Positions 1-11,872 of a stretch of 64,000 bases of DNA are shown here, piece after piece. The stretch's first letter is position 1, and each line of letters starts with the position of its first letter. Both the position numbers and the translations under genes were made by a program. Below the pieces are notes generated by a model, which saw only the letters and a program-made list of their open reading frames with translations, made no database searches and was not told where the DNA came from. Source of the stretch: Janthinobacterium sp. (GTDB lineage: Bacteria; Pseudomonadota; Gammaproteobacteria; Burkholderiales; Chitinibacteraceae); NCBI GenBank assembly GCA_025360045.1, contig JANYCY010000068.1:1-64000 (forward strand), in the 5' to 3' direction.

Positions 1-77
1 AATCGCTCACGACGCGTTTGTTTTTTCTTTAATGCGTGCTCCGCATCTGAAAAACTTAGCTGCCCAGATTTTTTCAT
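1..77 (-). mobile_element. IS5-family transposase, N-terminus only (runs off the left edge)
   Basis: Reverse strand from ATG at 77-75 reads MKKSGQLSFSDAEHALKKKQTRRER..., resembling IS5-family transposase N-termini (xQLSFSDAEyxxKrKqTRRexF). Confidence 0.7.
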
Positions 78-104
78 TTTTAATCTCGCGCCCTTGATGT
101 GATG

Positions 105-803
105 TTATTTTAGCAGGTGATTTGAGCAGAGGTTCCTTAAGCCTGATTGATTAAAGGCGCTTAAATCCGCCGATGCTTTTAAGTAAGTCACGGCTTCTGG
201 TGTTTCTTGGGCATAAAAGAAAGGCGTGTCCATGGGGCCAGGGCCAACGGCGGTAACAGAAATACCACGAGCGCCAAATTCTTTGGCGGCAGCGCGGGTA
301 AAGTGCTCAACGGCGGCCTTGGTGCCCGCATAAGTTGAGTAATAGCCGGTGTAGGCGGCCAGCAGCGAGGTGACAATGGTGCAAATTTTGCCGTTGTCGT
401 TTAAATGCTTGCCTGCTTCGCGGATAAAGAAAAATGCGGCTTTGCTGTTGATATTACTCATTTCATCGAATTCTTCTTCGCTGACATCGATAATCGCTTT
501 TTTGAGCACTTTGCCGACGGTATTGATGGCAATATCCACGCCGCCAAAGCGTTTTACGGCTTCATCAAACAAAGCCACGCAGTTGGCTGCCTTGCTTAAG
601 TCCCCTTGAAATGCAAATGCTTTACCACCCAAGGCTTCAATCGCCGCCACGGTTTCTGCCGCCGCCGCTGCGCTTGCATCGCTATTGTAGTGAACCACAA
701 TGGATGCGCCCTCTGCGGCTAGAGTGCGGCTGATTAGCCCACCTAGGTTTTTTGCGCCACCACCAATTACAACGACTTTTCCTGCGAGTGTTTGTTTAGA
801 CAT
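105..803 (-). pseudogene. SDR family oxidoreductase, C-terminally truncated
   Basis: N-terminal Rossmann motif VVVIGGGAKNLGGLISRTLA and YAGTKAAVEHFTRAAAKE (YxxxK). SDR similarity stops at ...FNQSGL, then RNLCSNHLLK*, next to the IS5-like start. Confidence 0.8.
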
Positions 804-955
804 TGCTGCATTCCTTTAAGAAGTGGGGATCTGAAAAAGTGCTTTCAGAAGAAGTGAATGCAGTATGCTGCGCCGCCTGCTAAGGATAAATACGGCTAAA
901 ATGAAAACACTATTTTGTCTGGCAAAACAATCGGAGCCACCGTGGATTTCAGGGC

Positions 956-1603
956 TTGCTGCGTATTGATGTGCCAACAAGAATCGCCCGCAGCTTGTTG
1001 GCGCCCAATTTGCCGACGTTTTTTCAGCGCTATCCGGATATTCGCCTTGAAATGGGCATGAGTGATCATGTGATTGATCTGCTGCGTGAAGGCGTGGATT
1101 GCGTACTTAGGGTAGGGGCTTTACGTGAAGAACGCTTGCTGGCTAAGCCGCTGGGCTATTTTCCGCAGGGCAATTACGCTAGCCCTGCGTATATCCAAAA
1201 ATGGGGAATGCCTGAGGCGCTAGACTGCTTAAAACAGCATCAGTTGGTGGGTTATAGTCGTGAGTTAAACGGCCAAGATGCAGTATGGGAATACGCAGAA
1301 AAAGGTGAAAACCGCAGCTTAGTGATGGCGAGCCAGATCACGGTTAATAATGCAGAAAGCTATATCGCCTGTGGCCTAGCTGGGCTTGGGCTGATTCAGG
1401 TGCCCTCTTATGATGTGGTGCAGCATCTTGCTGCTGGAGAGCTAATCGAAGTTTTGCCGCAATACCAAGCTGCAGCGCTCGCTGTAGCGGTGCTTTATCC
1501 ATATCAGCGTAATAGCTCGCAACGGGTGCAGGCCTTTGTAGAGTGGTTTGAGAATGTTTTGGCCGAGCAATTGCCCAAGCTTTGTTTTATTCCCGCTGCC
1601 TAA
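956..1603 (+). pseudogene. LysR-family regulator lacking the N-terminal HTH domain
   Basis: LLRIDVPTRIARSLLAPNLPTFFQRYPDIRLEMGMSDHVIDLLREGVDCVLRVG is a typical LysR substrate-binding domain. No HTH is encoded in the short gap upstream. Confidence 0.75.
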
Positions 1604-1672
1604 TGCTTCATGAAATCCGGCGCTTAAGGCTATAATCACAGGTTAATCGATGAACGCCTGAGTCCCTTTCCC

Positions 1673-4495
1673 ATGAGCAATACGCCTAAAGAGCTCGCAA
1701 AAAGCTTTGAGCCCGCAGAGATCGAAAGCCGCTACTACCCAGAATGGGAAAAAGCCGGCTATTTTCAGCCGAATATGCAAGCTGCAGAATCATTCTGCAT
1801 CCAGTTGCCACCACCCAATGTGACGGGCACTTTGCATATGGGCCATGCCTTCAATCAAACGATTATGGACGGCCTAACCCGCTACCACCGCATGAAGGGT
1901 GAAAACACCCTGTGGCAGCCAGGCACCGATCACGCCGGTATTGCCACGCAAATCGTGGTGGAGCGCCAGCTGGATGCGCAAGGCGTGAGCCGCCATGAAC
2001 TGGGCCGCGAGAAATTCGTAGAAAAAATCTGGGAATGGAAAAAAGAATCCGGAGCCATCATCACCCAGCAAATGCGCCGCATGGGTGCATCGGTGGATTG
2101 GCAGCGCGAATACTTCACTATGGATGAGCAATGCTCTGGCTCGGTGACCGAAGTATTCGTTAGCCTGTTTGAGCAGGGCCTGATTTACCGTGGCAAGCGT
2201 TTGTCTAACTGGGACCCAAAGTTGGGCACCGCGATCTCCGACCTCGAAGTGGTTTCCGAGGAAGAAGACGGCCATATGTGGCATATCAAATATCCGGTAG
2301 TGGGCAGCGATGAATTTATCGTGGTGGCCACGACTCGTCCTGAAACATTGCTCGGCGATGTAGCCGTAGCTGTCAATCCAGATGACGAGCGCTTTAAGCA
2401 TCTGGTGGGTAAAACCCTGAAATTGCCGCTGACAGACCGTGAAATTCCCGTGATCGCCGACGATTATGTGGATGCGGCTTTCGGTACCGGCTTGGTGAAA
2501 ATCACGCCAGCACATGACTTTAACGATTACCAAGTAGGTAAGCGTCATAACACCCAGCTGATTAATGTGATGAGCTTGGAAGCGACGATTCTGGCTAAGG
2601 CGCAGGTATTTAGCTTTGATGGCGATGCACTGGGCAGTATTGATTTGCCAGCGGCTTACGCGGGTTTAAGCGCTCCAGCAGCGCGTAAAGCCATGCTGGC
2701 CGATTTGGATGCGCAGGGCTTATTGCTAGAGACCAAAAAACACAAGCTGATGGTGCCACGCGGTGATCGTACTGGCTCGGTGATCGAGCCTTTGCTGACC
2801 GACCAGTGGTTTATGGCCATGAGTAAGGCCGATGAAACCGGCCAAAGCATTACCGAAAAAGCCTTGCAAGCTGTGGCGGATGGCGAAGTTAAGTTTGTGC
2901 CAGAAAACTGGGTGAACACTTACAACCAGTGGCTGAACAATATTCAAGACTGGTGCATTAGTCGTCAGCTATGGTGGGGTCATCAGATTCCGGCTTGGTA
3001 CGATGAAGATGGCAAGGTTTATGTAGCGCGCAATCAGGCCGAAGCAGAATCACAAGCACCTGGCAAAACACTGCGCCGTGATGTGGACGTGCTCGATACT
3101 TGGTTTAGCTCGGCCTTGGTGCCGTTCTCTACCCTGGGCTGGAAGCCCGGCCAAAGCACACCAGAGCTGGATGCCTTTTTGCCTTCATCGGTGCTGGTCA
3201 CCGGTTTCGACATTATTTTCTTCTGGGTAGCCCGGATGATTATGATGACCAAACACTTCACCGGCAAAGTGCCGTTTAAGCATGTGTATATCCACGGCTT
3301 GGTGCGGGATGGTGAAGGCCAGAAGATGTCTAAATCGGAAGGCAATGTGCTGGATCCAGTTGATCTGATCGACGGGATTGATTTAGAAACGCTGCTGGAG
3401 AAACGCACTTCCGGCCTGCGTCGCCCGGAAACCGCGCCTAAAGTAGCGGCTAAAACCAAGAAAGAATTCCCAGAAGGCATTCCGGCTTTTGGTACTGATG
3501 CACTGCGCTTTACCTTTGCATCGCTGGCCACCTTAGGCCGCAGTATTAATTTTGATCAGCATCGCTGCGAAGGCTATCGCAACTTTTGCAATAAGTTGTG
3601 GAACGCCACCCGCTATGTGCTGATGAATGTGGAAGGCAAAGACGTAGGCCAAGATGAATCGTTGCCGCTGCAATACAGTTTTGCGGATCAATGGATGATA
3701 GGCCGCTTGCAGCAAGCTGAGCATGATGTATCGGTTGCGCTAGATACCTTCCGCTTCGATCTGGCCGCGCAAGGCATTTATGAGTTTGTTTGGAACGATT
3801 ACTGCGATTGGTATATCGAGCTAGCCAAAGTGCAATTGCAATCGGGCAATGAAGCAGAGCAGCGCGCCACCCGCCGCACCTTGGTGCGCGTGCTAGAAGC
3901 CACACTGCGTATGGCTCACCCGATTATTCCGTTTATCACCGAAGAGCTGTGGCAGGTTGTAGCGCCGCTGGCGAACGCTAAAAAGACCGAGTCCATCATG
4001 GTGGCCGACTGGCCGGTAGCGGATTTAAGCAAGATTAACGAAGCCGCTAATGCACAAGTTGAAAGCTTAAAAGCACTGGCCTTTGCGGTGCGTAATTTGC
4101 GCGGCGAAATGGGTTTGCCACCCTCGCAAAAAACACCGCTGCTGCTGGAAGGCGGAGAAGAGCTGCAGCAGTACGCGGCTTACTTAGTGCCATTAGCCAA
4201 GCTTGCCAGCGTCACCATCGTGGCGCAATTACCTGAAGATGATGCGCCGGTGGCCGTTGCAGGCAGCACGCGTTTAATGCTGAAAGTAGAAATTGATAAA
4301 GCAGCAGAATCGGCGCGTTTAACGAAAGAAATTGGCAAGCTCTCTGAGAATCTGGAAAGAATCAAAGCGAAGTTTGAAAAGCCGGGTTATCTGGATAAAG
4401 CACCTGCGCATCTGGTCGAAAAAGATCAGGGCTTATTGATTGAATTTGCTGAGAAATTGGCGCAATTACAAAGCCAATTGGCTAAATTGCAATAG
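1673..4495 (+). CDS. valS: valine--tRNA ligase
   Basis: 940 aa; [15 protein letters not shown] (HIGH-like), [30 protein letters not shown]. Confidence 0.97.
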   Translation: MSNTPKELAKSFEPAEIESRYYPEWEKAGYFQPNMQAAESFCIQLPPPNVTGTLHMGHAFNQTIMDGLTRYHRMKGENTLWQPGTDHAGIATQIVVERQLDAQGVSRHELGREKFVEKIWEWKKESGAIITQQMRRMGASVDWQREYFTMDEQCSGSVTEVFVSLFEQGLIYRGKRLSNWDPKLGTAISDLEVVSEEEDGHMWHIKYPVVGSDEFIVVATTRPETLLGDVAVAVNPDDERFKHLVGKTLKLPLTDREIPVIADDYVDAAFGTGLVKITPAHDFNDYQVGKRHNTQLINVMSLEATILAKAQVFSFDGDALGSIDLPAAYAGLSAPAARKAMLADLDAQGLLLETKKHKLMVPRGDRTGSVIEPLLTDQWFMAMSKADETGQSITEKALQAVADGEVKFVPENWVNTYNQWLNNIQDWCISRQLWWGHQIPAWYDEDGKVYVARNQAEAESQAPGKTLRRDVDVLDTWFSSALVPFSTLGWKPGQSTPELDAFLPSSVLVTGFDIIFFWVARMIMMTKHFTGKVPFKHVYIHGLVRDGEGQKMSKSEGNVLDPVDLIDGIDLETLLEKRTSGLRRPETAPKVAAKTKKEFPEGIPAFGTDALRFTFASLATLGRSINFDQHRCEGYRNFCNKLWNATRYVLMNVEGKDVGQDESLPLQYSFADQWMIGRLQQAEHDVSVALDTFRFDLAAQGIYEFVWNDYCDWYIELAKVQLQSGNEAEQRATRRTLVRVLEATLRMAHPIIPFITEELWQVVAPLANAKKTESIMVADWPVADLSKINEAANAQVESLKALAFAVRNLRGEMGLPPSQKTPLLLEGGEELQQYAAYLVPLAKLASVTIVAQLPEDDAPVAVAGSTRLMLKVEIDKAAESARLTKEIGKLSENLERIKAKFEKPGYLDKAPAHLVEKDQGLLIEFAEKLAQLQSQLAKLQ

Positions 4496-4500
4496 ACATG

Positions 4501-4559
4501 TAGGTTGGGTTAGCGGGCTTATTCGCCGATTTTGGGCGGATAGGCCCGCGTAACCCAAC
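4501..4559. repeat. Palindromic GTTGGGTTA...TAACCCAAC repeat downstream of valS
   Basis: GTTGGGTTAGCGGGCTTATTCGCC / GGCGGATAGGCCCGCGTAACCCAAC inverted arms; related copy at about 62.93 kb. Confidence 0.75.
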
Positions 4560-4671
4560 ATGTGCATCATAATTTGGCAATTATGGTTAACTCACAGGCT
4601 GCCTTGTGCAGCCTGTTTTTATTTAAGTTGAGTGGGCGCTGTGCTCACACGTAAGGCATAAGGAAATAATA

Positions 4672-5133
4672 ATGATTAATAACGATATTTTACGTAGTGT
4701 GCGCTATATGCTGGATTTAAGCGATGCACATATTGTGGCGATTGCTAAATTGGCTGATTTTGATTTGGCTAAAGAAGACGTTGCGGCATTTTTGAAAAAA
4801 GAAGATGAAGAAGGTTATTTAGAATGTAGCGATGAAGTTATGGCTTATTTCTTAGATGGCTTGGTATTTCATAAGCGCGGTAAAGATGAAAGCCGTCCGG
4901 CTCAGCCGATTGAATTGCCAATGAGCAATAATATGGCGCTTAAAAAACTGCGCGTGGCTTTTGAATTAAAAGAAGAGGATATGCACAGTATTCTGGATGC
5001 AGCAGGCTTTGATGTATCCAAACCAGAATTAAGTGCCTTATTCCGTAAAAAAGATCATAAGCACTATCGCAGCTGTGGCGACCAATTGCTAAGAAACTTT
5101 TTAAAAGGTTTAACCCTGCGTTTGCGCGGTTAA
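4672..5133 (+). CDS. DUF1456 (YehS-like) family protein
   Basis: 153 aa with two repeats of the NNDILRSVRYMLDLSDAHIVAIAKLADFDL / NNMALKKLRVAFELKEEDMHSILDAAGFDV type. Confidence 0.85.
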   Translation: MINNDILRSVRYMLDLSDAHIVAIAKLADFDLAKEDVAAFLKKEDEEGYLECSDEVMAYFLDGLVFHKRGKDESRPAQPIELPMSNNMALKKLRVAFELKEEDMHSILDAAGFDVSKPELSALFRKKDHKHYRSCGDQLLRNFLKGLTLRLRG

Positions 5134-5145
5134 TAGCAAGTATTT

Positions 5146-5510
5146 GTAGGGTGCGGGCAAACCTATGTGCGCTAAGCAAAATCAAAGACCTTTTTATATT
5201 AGTGCCTTCGGCACGTTGATTTTGGAGCGGTAGCCACCGCGGGGGCCTTCCTTTCTTGAACGGCCAAGAAACGAAGCCAACCCGCAACCCCTAAAGCACG
5301 AAACCCCTCACTGCGGACAATCGAGCGGCGGCTGCGGAACTCGCTTCGCTCAGACAGTCCTCGCCGAAACCCCGCCCGCTTGTTCCTCGCTTCGGCGTGC
5401 TTCAAGGGGACTTTTAAGCCCTACGCCAAGATTGTGGTCATTACATTTTTTCGTTGTTTGTTGAGGCAAAAGCAAATTGCTTAGCGCGTATGGGGTTTCA
5501 CCCGCCCTGC
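5146..5510. repeat. MITE-like intergenic element, copy 1
   Basis: Ends GGTGCGGGCAAACC..GCGCTAAGCAAA and TTGCTTAGCGCG..GGTTTCACCCGCCC are imperfect inverted repeats. The interior matches the reverse complement of 35639-36030. Confidence 0.7.
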
Positions 5511-5568
5511 AAATTCGTAAAAGGTTTTGAGCGCAAAGCTAAGCCAGCCAGCTTGCAAAGGTGTCTTT

Positions 5569-6414
5569 ATGCTCACTCTTAATATTATCGGCCCTGGCCG
5601 TTTGGGCAAATCAATTGCCCGATTAGCAGCGCCGAATTATCAAATCGCTGGGGTCTGCGCCAGCTCACTGGCCAGCAGCAGAGAGGCGGTGGCGTTTATT
5701 GGGGCTGGGCAGGCATGCGCTACATTCGCCGATTTACCTAGCGCTGATTTATTCCTATTGGCCGTGCCGGATGCCATGATTGCAGGGATGGCAATCGAGC
5801 TGGTGGCAAGCGGTGTGGTGCAGGCTGGTAATGTGGTGTTCCATGCCAGCGGTGCTTCCGAGGCTACTTTACTTCTTCCCTTAAAAGCGGCGGGTGCTTA
5901 TATTGCCAGTTTGCATCCGGCTTTTTCTTTTGCTGATCCGGCACGGGCAGTCAGCACGTTTGCGGGCACGCTTTGCGCCTTGGAAGGCGATATAGAGGCT
6001 TGCGATACTTTGCATGATTTTGCACTGGCCTTGGGTGGGGTGCCGTTTACTTTAGCAAAAGGCGGTAAAGCGGCTTATCACGCTTCATTAACAATGGCCG
6101 CCAATTTTTTGGTTACGCTGGCTGACTTATCTATTAAAACAGCCCAGCAAGCAGGAATCAGCGATGAAATTGCTCAGAGTCTGGTGATGAATTTAATGCA
6201 GCAAACCCTGGAAAATATAAAAGTATTAGGCCCTGCTGCGGCATTAACTGGGCCAATAGTGCGTGGGGATCAGAGCACAGTCGATAAACACCTGCGTGTT
6301 TTAAATAACACAACTCGGCGTTGTTATCAGAGCCTAGGGCAGGCCACGGTTAATTTGGCAGGGGATCAATTGTCTGAGGCACAACAACTTGCTTTTACTC
6401 AACTATTTTCTTAA
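5569..6414 (+). CDS. Rossmann-like/DUF2520 domain protein
   Basis: LNIIGPGRLGKSIARLAA N-terminal dinucleotide-binding motif; ATG at 5569 preferred over the upstream start. Confidence 0.8.
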   Translation: MLTLNIIGPGRLGKSIARLAAPNYQIAGVCASSLASSREAVAFIGAGQACATFADLPSADLFLLAVPDAMIAGMAIELVASGVVQAGNVVFHASGASEATLLLPLKAAGAYIASLHPAFSFADPARAVSTFAGTLCALEGDIEACDTLHDFALALGGVPFTLAKGGKAAYHASLTMAANFLVTLADLSIKTAQQAGISDEIAQSLVMNLMQQTLENIKVLGPAAALTGPIVRGDQSTVDKHLRVLNNTTRRCYQSLGQATVNLAGDQLSEAQQLAFTQLFS

Positions 6415-6611
6415 TGTAAATGATGTATCTGCTTGATAAGTAGGCTGATGTGTACTTATATTTAAATATTCTCTGAAAAAAGTTAATCACTACTTGTTTT
6501 TAATGTTTAGTGATGAATTTTTTTTTCTTCTTACCTAGCTTCGCAAATGTATAGTATATAAGCATATAATGTTTAATAATAAAATTTAGAAAAGCTGAAG
6601 GAGAATAATTT

Positions 6612-8231
6612 ATGTCACTACGTAACAAGGTTTACTTGCTTGCATTGAGCATTTTGCTGGCTTTAATCGGCATTATGCTGGTTGGGCTCTGGACGATGCG
6701 CCAAGCGAGTAACGACGACAATAGTGCCCGTATTAAGCAATTAATGGGCAGCACTTATAATGGCATTGTGCAGTTAGAAAATCTAGCGGCGTCAGGCAAG
6801 GTGCCTGAAGCACAGGCAAAAGAAATTGCTATTCAGCTGCTGCGAGAAAATAAATACCATAAATCAGAATACGTTTATGTGGTCGACGATAAACTAAACT
6901 TTATTGCCACGCCGCTCGATCCGCAATTGCACGGTACCAGTTTTAATGATTTTAAAGATGCAGAGGGCAAAAGCGTAGGCGCAATTGCTCAGGCTGCGCT
7001 AGATAAATCTGGCGGTGCGCTGACTGAATATTGGTGGACTTCCAAGCGCGATGGCAAAGTGGTTGATTTACTTTCTGTAGCACAAAAAACCCCACGCTGG
7101 GGCTGGATTGTAGGTAATGGCATTAGCTTTGCCGAGGCCGATGCTCGCTTTTGGAGTAATGCGCGTTGGCAGGTCTTGATTTGCCTCGCCGTGGCAGCCT
7201 TGGTTGCGGCGATTATGTTGGGCGCTGTGCGCAATTTGTTAAGAGATTTAGGCGGTGAGCCACAAGATGTGATGGCGCTAGTTCAGGTTGTAGCAGATGG
7301 CAATTTGAAAGAAGACGGTCGTGTACAAAATGTGTCGTCGCAAAGTATTTACGGCTCGGTATTGCGTATGCGTGAATCGCTGCGTGATGTGATTTCTCAG
7401 CTTTCATCAGTGGTTCACACCTTACATCGTTCTGGCGATGAAATTGTTTCTAAGGCGCAGAGTAGTAATCTATTGGTAGAGGCGCAAAGCCAAGCTGCCA
7501 CAAGGATTGCGCAGACTGCTGAAGATTTTACTCAGCAAACACAGCTCGCCGAGCAGCAAGCGAATAAAGCACGTAGCCAGAGTGAATCAGCGACTCAAAT
7601 TTCTGCTCAAGGCTTGAATGTGATTTCTGCAGCGGTGAATCGTTTTTCTGAAATTGAACATTCAGTAGGCGAAACTCAAAGCAGTATTGATGATCTAGCT
7701 CAGCGCGTAGGGAGTATCTCGGCGGTGATTGCGGTGATTCGTGATGTTGCTGATCAAACCAATCTATTAGCACTTAATGCAGCGATTGAAGCGGCGCGTG
7801 CAGGTGAGCAAGGTCGTGGTTTTGCGGTGGTAGCCGATGAAGTGCGTAAGTTAGCTGAGCGTACTAGCACGGCAACGCGCGAAATTGGTGAAACCATTAA
7901 TGCGGTACAAGATAGCGGCCAAACGGCTAAATCACGCATGGATGGTATGGTTGTGCAGCTAAAAGAAGGGATTCGCCAAACCAAGGAAGGCGGTGAAGCA
8001 GTGAAAGCGATTCGTGAAGAATCTGCGGCAACGGCTTTAGTGGTCGGGCAAATTGGTGAAGCATTGGCGGCGCAAGTTCATTCCAGCCAAGCGATTCGTA
8101 ACGATGTGGATGAAGTAGCTAACTCTGCATCTGGCTCATTACAGGCTGCACAGGGCACGGTGGCGGTTGCACAATCGATTAAGCAGGTTTCGGATCAGCT
8201 AGAAGGCTTAATTAAGCAATTTAGATTGTAA
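6612..8231 (+). CDS. Methyl-accepting chemotaxis protein with periplasmic Cache domain
   Basis: N-terminal TM, Cache-like segment ([25 protein letters not shown]), signalling hairpin [44 protein letters not shown]. Confidence 0.95.
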   Translation: MSLRNKVYLLALSILLALIGIMLVGLWTMRQASNDDNSARIKQLMGSTYNGIVQLENLAASGKVPEAQAKEIAIQLLRENKYHKSEYVYVVDDKLNFIATPLDPQLHGTSFNDFKDAEGKSVGAIAQAALDKSGGALTEYWWTSKRDGKVVDLLSVAQKTPRWGWIVGNGISFAEADARFWSNARWQVLICLAVAALVAAIMLGAVRNLLRDLGGEPQDVMALVQVVADGNLKEDGRVQNVSSQSIYGSVLRMRESLRDVISQLSSVVHTLHRSGDEIVSKAQSSNLLVEAQSQAATRIAQTAEDFTQQTQLAEQQANKARSQSESATQISAQGLNVISAAVNRFSEIEHSVGETQSSIDDLAQRVGSISAVIAVIRDVADQTNLLALNAAIEAARAGEQGRGFAVVADEVRKLAERTSTATREIGETINAVQDSGQTAKSRMDGMVVQLKEGIRQTKEGGEAVKAIREESAATALVVGQIGEALAAQVHSSQAIRNDVDEVANSASGSLQAAQGTVAVAQSIKQVSDQLEGLIKQFRL

Positions 8232-8253
8232 AAAAATCATTAAGCTGACGTTC

Positions 8254-8282
8254 AAAAGGTCGTGCTGAGCATGGCCTTTTTT
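8254..8282 (+). terminator. Rho-independent terminator
   Basis: AAAGGTC..GGCCTTTTTT hairpin 23 nt after the MCP stop. Confidence 0.7.
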
Positions 8283-8488
8283 ATTGCCGATGATCGGTTG
8301 CCAAAACACAATCAGTAACAAGTACTTACAGTAATCATCAGGTGAAAAATACCTTCGTGTTAGTGTAGATTTTCACTGCTTTTTTTGTCAAAAAGCGGCA
8401 CGATAGCGGCATAAGGTCGTTTCGCAACATGCTTGGGCTTGTCAATAAGCATGATCGAACCACCTAAATGACTCTTTGGAGATGCACG

Positions 8489-9181
8489 ATGTCAGCCCCT
8501 AAAACTCATCCACTTTTTCTGGCCGCGGCCGCATCAGTGATTTTAGCCTCAGGCGTAGGCGTAGCAAATTGGCTAGGTTTTGTTGGCAAACCCACAGAGC
8601 CGCAGGCTGTAGCCTCCGTCGTGGCGAGCGCGCCGATTGCTAGTGCGCCAATATTGGCATTGGCTCCTATTCCTACTGTAGAGCCAACGTCCTTACCTAC
8701 AGCCGCCCCTGTGTCCACGCCCGCCCCTACCCGTGTGCCAACGCCTAAGCCTCATCCCAAACCAAAACCACATCCTGCTCCAGTGGCTAAAAGCACAGAA
8801 GAAGCCAAGCCTGCTCCTATCGTTTGGCCCGCTAAGGAAGTATGCAAAAGCTGTGGCCGCGTGATCTCGGTGCGTACCATTGAGAAGAAAGGAGAAGGCT
8901 CAGGTGGTGGAGCGATTGCTGGTGGTGTCTTAGGTGGTGTAGTTGGCCATCAGATTGGTGGCGGCAATGGCCGTACCGTAGCCGAAGTATTGGGAGTGAT
9001 CGGTGGTGCAGTGGCGGGCCATCAGGCAGAAAAGCAATATCGTAGCGTGACGGTGTACGAGGTTCGCGTGTCTTTTGATGACGATAGTGAGCGTACTTAT
9101 AACTTTCAAGAACGCCCACAATTTAGCCAAGGGGATCGGGTTCGTTTAAGCGGTGATAGTATTGTGCCAACTGGCAATTAA
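8489..9181 (+). CDS. Glycine-zipper 2TM domain protein with Pro/Ala-rich linker
   Basis: GGGAIAGGVLGGVVGHQIGGGNGRTVAEVLGVIGGAVAGHQAEK glycine zipper; PTPKPHPKPKPHPAP linker. Confidence 0.88.
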   Translation: MSAPKTHPLFLAAAASVILASGVGVANWLGFVGKPTEPQAVASVVASAPIASAPILALAPIPTVEPTSLPTAAPVSTPAPTRVPTPKPHPKPKPHPAPVAKSTEEAKPAPIVWPAKEVCKSCGRVISVRTIEKKGEGSGGGAIAGGVLGGVVGHQIGGGNGRTVAEVLGVIGGAVAGHQAEKQYRSVTVYEVRVSFDDDSERTYNFQERPQFSQGDRVRLSGDSIVPTGN

Positions 9182-9205
9182 TTGTTGTAATAAGCTTGAA
9201 TCAAA

Positions 9206-9234
9206 ACAAAGCCGCTTCATGCGGCTTTGTTTTT
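9206..9234. terminator. Bidirectional terminator
   Basis: ACAAAGCCGC TTCAT GCGGCTTTGTTTTT between convergent genes. Confidence 0.85.
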
Positions 9235-9250
9235 GCTCATTCAGAACAAA

Positions 9251-10657
9251 TCAGCTGCTTTCCATTCCCAATTCCTGAATTTTCCGTGTCAGAGTATTTC
9301 GCCCCCAGCCAAGTAATTCTGCGGCTTCGATGCGTTTTCCGCCGGTAAAAGCTAAGGCTCGCTCGATGACCATGCGCTCAAATGCGGGGGTGAGTTCATC
9401 CAAAATACGGCTGTCGCCTCGGCCAAGGCGTTGGCTGATTTCGGCACCTAAATGACTGAGCCAATCTCCGCTACGTGTTTGGGTTTCACCACTTTCGGCG
9501 CTCAGCTCGGGCGGCAAATCATTGGCTTGGACTAAGGCTCCGGGGGCCATAACGGTGATCCAGTGGCAGAGGTTTTCTAGCTGGCGCACATTACCAGGGA
9601 AACTAAATGCCGCGAGTTTGGCCATGGCATCGTCCGATAGGCGTTTGGCTTCTATTCCTAGCTCGGACGCTGATTTAGTCAGGAAAAATCGAGCGAGGAG
9701 CGGGATATCTTCCGAGCGCTCGCGCAGCGCAGGCAGGCGTAGGCGAATCACATTGAGACGGTGAAATAAGTCTTCACGAAACTGCCCTTGTTTAACGCGC
9801 TCTTCTAAGTGCTGATGGGTTGCGGCAATCACGCGCACATTGGCTTTAATCGGCTGATGGCCGCCGACTCGATAATAAAAACCATCGGATAACACGCGTA
9901 GTAAGCGGGTTTGTAGCTCAGGCGGCATATCGCCAATTTCATCTAAAAACAGCGTGCCGTTTTCTGCCTGCTCAAAACGGCCTTGTCGCTTGGCATCAGC
10001 CCCCGTAAAAGCGCCTCGCTCGTGACCAAATAGCTCGGATTCGAGCAGGTCTTTTGGGATGGCGGCGGTGTTAATCGCGACAAAAGTCTTGGCCGCGCGT
10101 GGGCTATGCCGGTGCAGAGCCCGGGCGACCAGCTCTTTGCCGCTGCCGGATTCACCGGTAATGAGTACGGTGGCGGCAGATTGGCTGAGGCGGCCGATGG
10201 CTCTGAATACATCTTGCATGGCTGGTGCTTGGCCAAGGATTTCTGGCGCGGGCGAGGCGGCTACTACTGGGCCTCCGTCTGCCAATGCAAAGCGCTCACT
10301 TTCTTGAATGGCTCGCCTGACCAAGGAGGTGGCATGGTCTACATCGAAAGGCTTGGGCAGATATTCGAATGCCCCGCCTTGAAATGCGGAAACAGCGCTA
10401 TCTAGATCAGAATGCGCGGTCATGATAATCACCGGTAAGTCTGGCCAATCGCGTTTCACAATATCTAAAAATTGCAATCCAGATTCACCCGGCATACGAA
10501 TATCGCAAACAATGGCTTGGGGCTGCTCTTGTGTGAGCTTGGCGAGTGCTTCGGTTGCCGAGGAAAAGCTGGCGTGCGAGATATTTTCTCTGGCCAAGGC
10601 TTTTTCGAATACCCAACGAATAGATCGGTCGTCATCGATAATCCACACTGCACTCAT
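9251..10657 (-). CDS. ntrC: Nitrogen regulation response regulator NtrC
   Basis: REC domain, sigma54 AAA+ ([18 protein letters not shown]), Fis-type HTH; adjacent to ntrB. Confidence 0.95.
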   Translation of the reverse strand: MSAVWIIDDDRSIRWVFEKALARENISHASFSSATEALAKLTQEQPQAIVCDIRMPGESGLQFLDIVKRDWPDLPVIIMTAHSDLDSAVSAFQGGAFEYLPKPFDVDHATSLVRRAIQESERFALADGGPVVAASPAPEILGQAPAMQDVFRAIGRLSQSAATVLITGESGSGKELVARALHRHSPRAAKTFVAINTAAIPKDLLESELFGHERGAFTGADAKRQGRFEQAENGTLFLDEIGDMPPELQTRLLRVLSDGFYYRVGGHQPIKANVRVIAATHQHLEERVKQGQFREDLFHRLNVIRLRLPALRERSEDIPLLARFFLTKSASELGIEAKRLSDDAMAKLAAFSFPGNVRQLENLCHWITVMAPGALVQANDLPPELSAESGETQTRSGDWLSHLGAEISQRLGRGDSRILDELTPAFERMVIERALAFTGGKRIEAAELLGWGRNTLTRKIQELGMESS

Positions 10658-11727
10658 GGTGTTTCCTGGGTTAGTTTAGGTTCTTCTTGCCAGCCATTTA
10701 GCGGTAACAGGAGGCTAAAGCAGGTGAGGCCGGGGCGGCTTTCAAACTCGATGGTGCCGTGGTGCTGTATCACAAAGGTGTGTGCTAAATGTAAGCCGAT
10801 GCCTGTGCCGCCGGGGCGACCAGAAACCAGTGGGTAAAAGAGCGTTTCCTTGAGCGATTCGGGGATGCCGGGGCCGTTATCAATAATCTGAATTTGTAGC
10901 GCAAGTGGAAAACGGCGGCGATTTAGCGTGACTTGCCTTGCAATACGGGTGCGCAAGAAAATCTCGCCGACACCCGCCATGGCTTGTACGGCATTACGAA
11001 CGATATTGAGCACGGCTTGAATCAGCTGCTCTTGATCGGCGATCAGGCTGGGCAGGCTGGTATCGTAATCGCGTTTAACCGATAAGCCATTGGGGGTTTC
11101 TGCCAAGGCAAGGCTGCGCACACGCTCTAATACCTCGTGAATGTTCAGCTCGGTTAGCTTCGGCAGACGATGCGGGGTGAGTAAGCGATCAAGCAGCCTT
11201 TGTAGGCGTTGCGATTCTTCAATAATCACTTGGGTATATTCTTTGAGCGCTGGGCTTTCTAGCTCACCGGAGAGCAATTGGGCCGCGCCACGAATCCCAC
11301 CCAAGGGATTTTTGATCTCGTGCGCTAGATTGCGAATCAGTTCACGATTGGCTTGTTGTTGCGCTTGCAGACGCGCTTCATTGACAATCTTGCGTTGCTG
11401 ATCCATTTGCCGAATCTCGACCAAGGCTGCGGCTGCGCTGGTTTCTATGGGGCTGGCAGTGAGTGTGACGTAGACATCGCCATGGTTGGTAGCAAGCAGC
11501 AGCTCGTGCTCGGTAATGCTGATGTTTTCGGAGCAGGCGGTAATCACCGCGCTCACTATTGGGCTATGTGGTTCTAGGCAAGCAGAGAGTGTCATGCCGA
11601 GATCATCTTGGCGTAGGCCAAGCAGGTCGGTCGCCGCAGGGTTCACGTAAACTAAAGTACCGTCTGAGGCAACGGCAATGACAGCATCGTCAAGAAACTC
11701 GAGACCGGAAAAGGCAGTATGGCTCAT
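10654..11727 (-). CDS. ntrB: Nitrogen regulation sensor kinase NtrB
   Basis: PAS; H-box LAHEIKNPLGGIRGAAQLL; HATPase_c DNGPGIP; overlaps ntrC start. Confidence 0.95.
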   Translation of the reverse strand: MSHTAFSGLEFLDDAVIAVASDGTLVYVNPAATDLLGLRQDDLGMTLSACLEPHSPIVSAVITACSENISITEHELLLATNHGDVYVTLTASPIETSAAAALVEIRQMDQQRKIVNEARLQAQQQANRELIRNLAHEIKNPLGGIRGAAQLLSGELESPALKEYTQVIIEESQRLQRLLDRLLTPHRLPKLTELNIHEVLERVRSLALAETPNGLSVKRDYDTSLPSLIADQEQLIQAVLNIVRNAVQAMAGVGEIFLRTRIARQVTLNRRRFPLALQIQIIDNGPGIPESLKETLFYPLVSGRPGGTGIGLHLAHTFVIQHHGTIEFESRPGLTCFSLLLPLNGWQEEPKLTQETP

Positions 11728-11872
11728 GTCATGGCCCCGTAGATCGTATCTTAGTATTTATAGCAATTTGTGGGCCAGCTAAAGAATGGCGCAGTTAGGT
11801 ACTTGAGAGATGAGCATACACGAGCAACGCACCAAGGCGGTGCATTACTCGTGGCTTATGGTGCGTAGTCGA

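Noticed and set aside
931-952. ATCGGAGCCACCGTGGATTTC near the LysR remnant, similar to the precursor leader hairpin
   Set aside because: Shares ATCGGAGCCAC and a GTGG arm but lacks the GCGATTC loop and lies in an unrelated decayed gene; probably chance.
1874-2548. 224-aa antisense ORF within valS
   Set aside because: Antisense shadow of a strongly supported tRNA synthetase gene; His/Ala-biased composition.
5199-5405. Minus-strand ORF MKHAEARNKRAG... (and the similar plus-strand ORF at 35772-35963)
   Set aside because: Both fall inside the MITE-like repeat copies; no independent sign of coding, so treated as repeat-derived.
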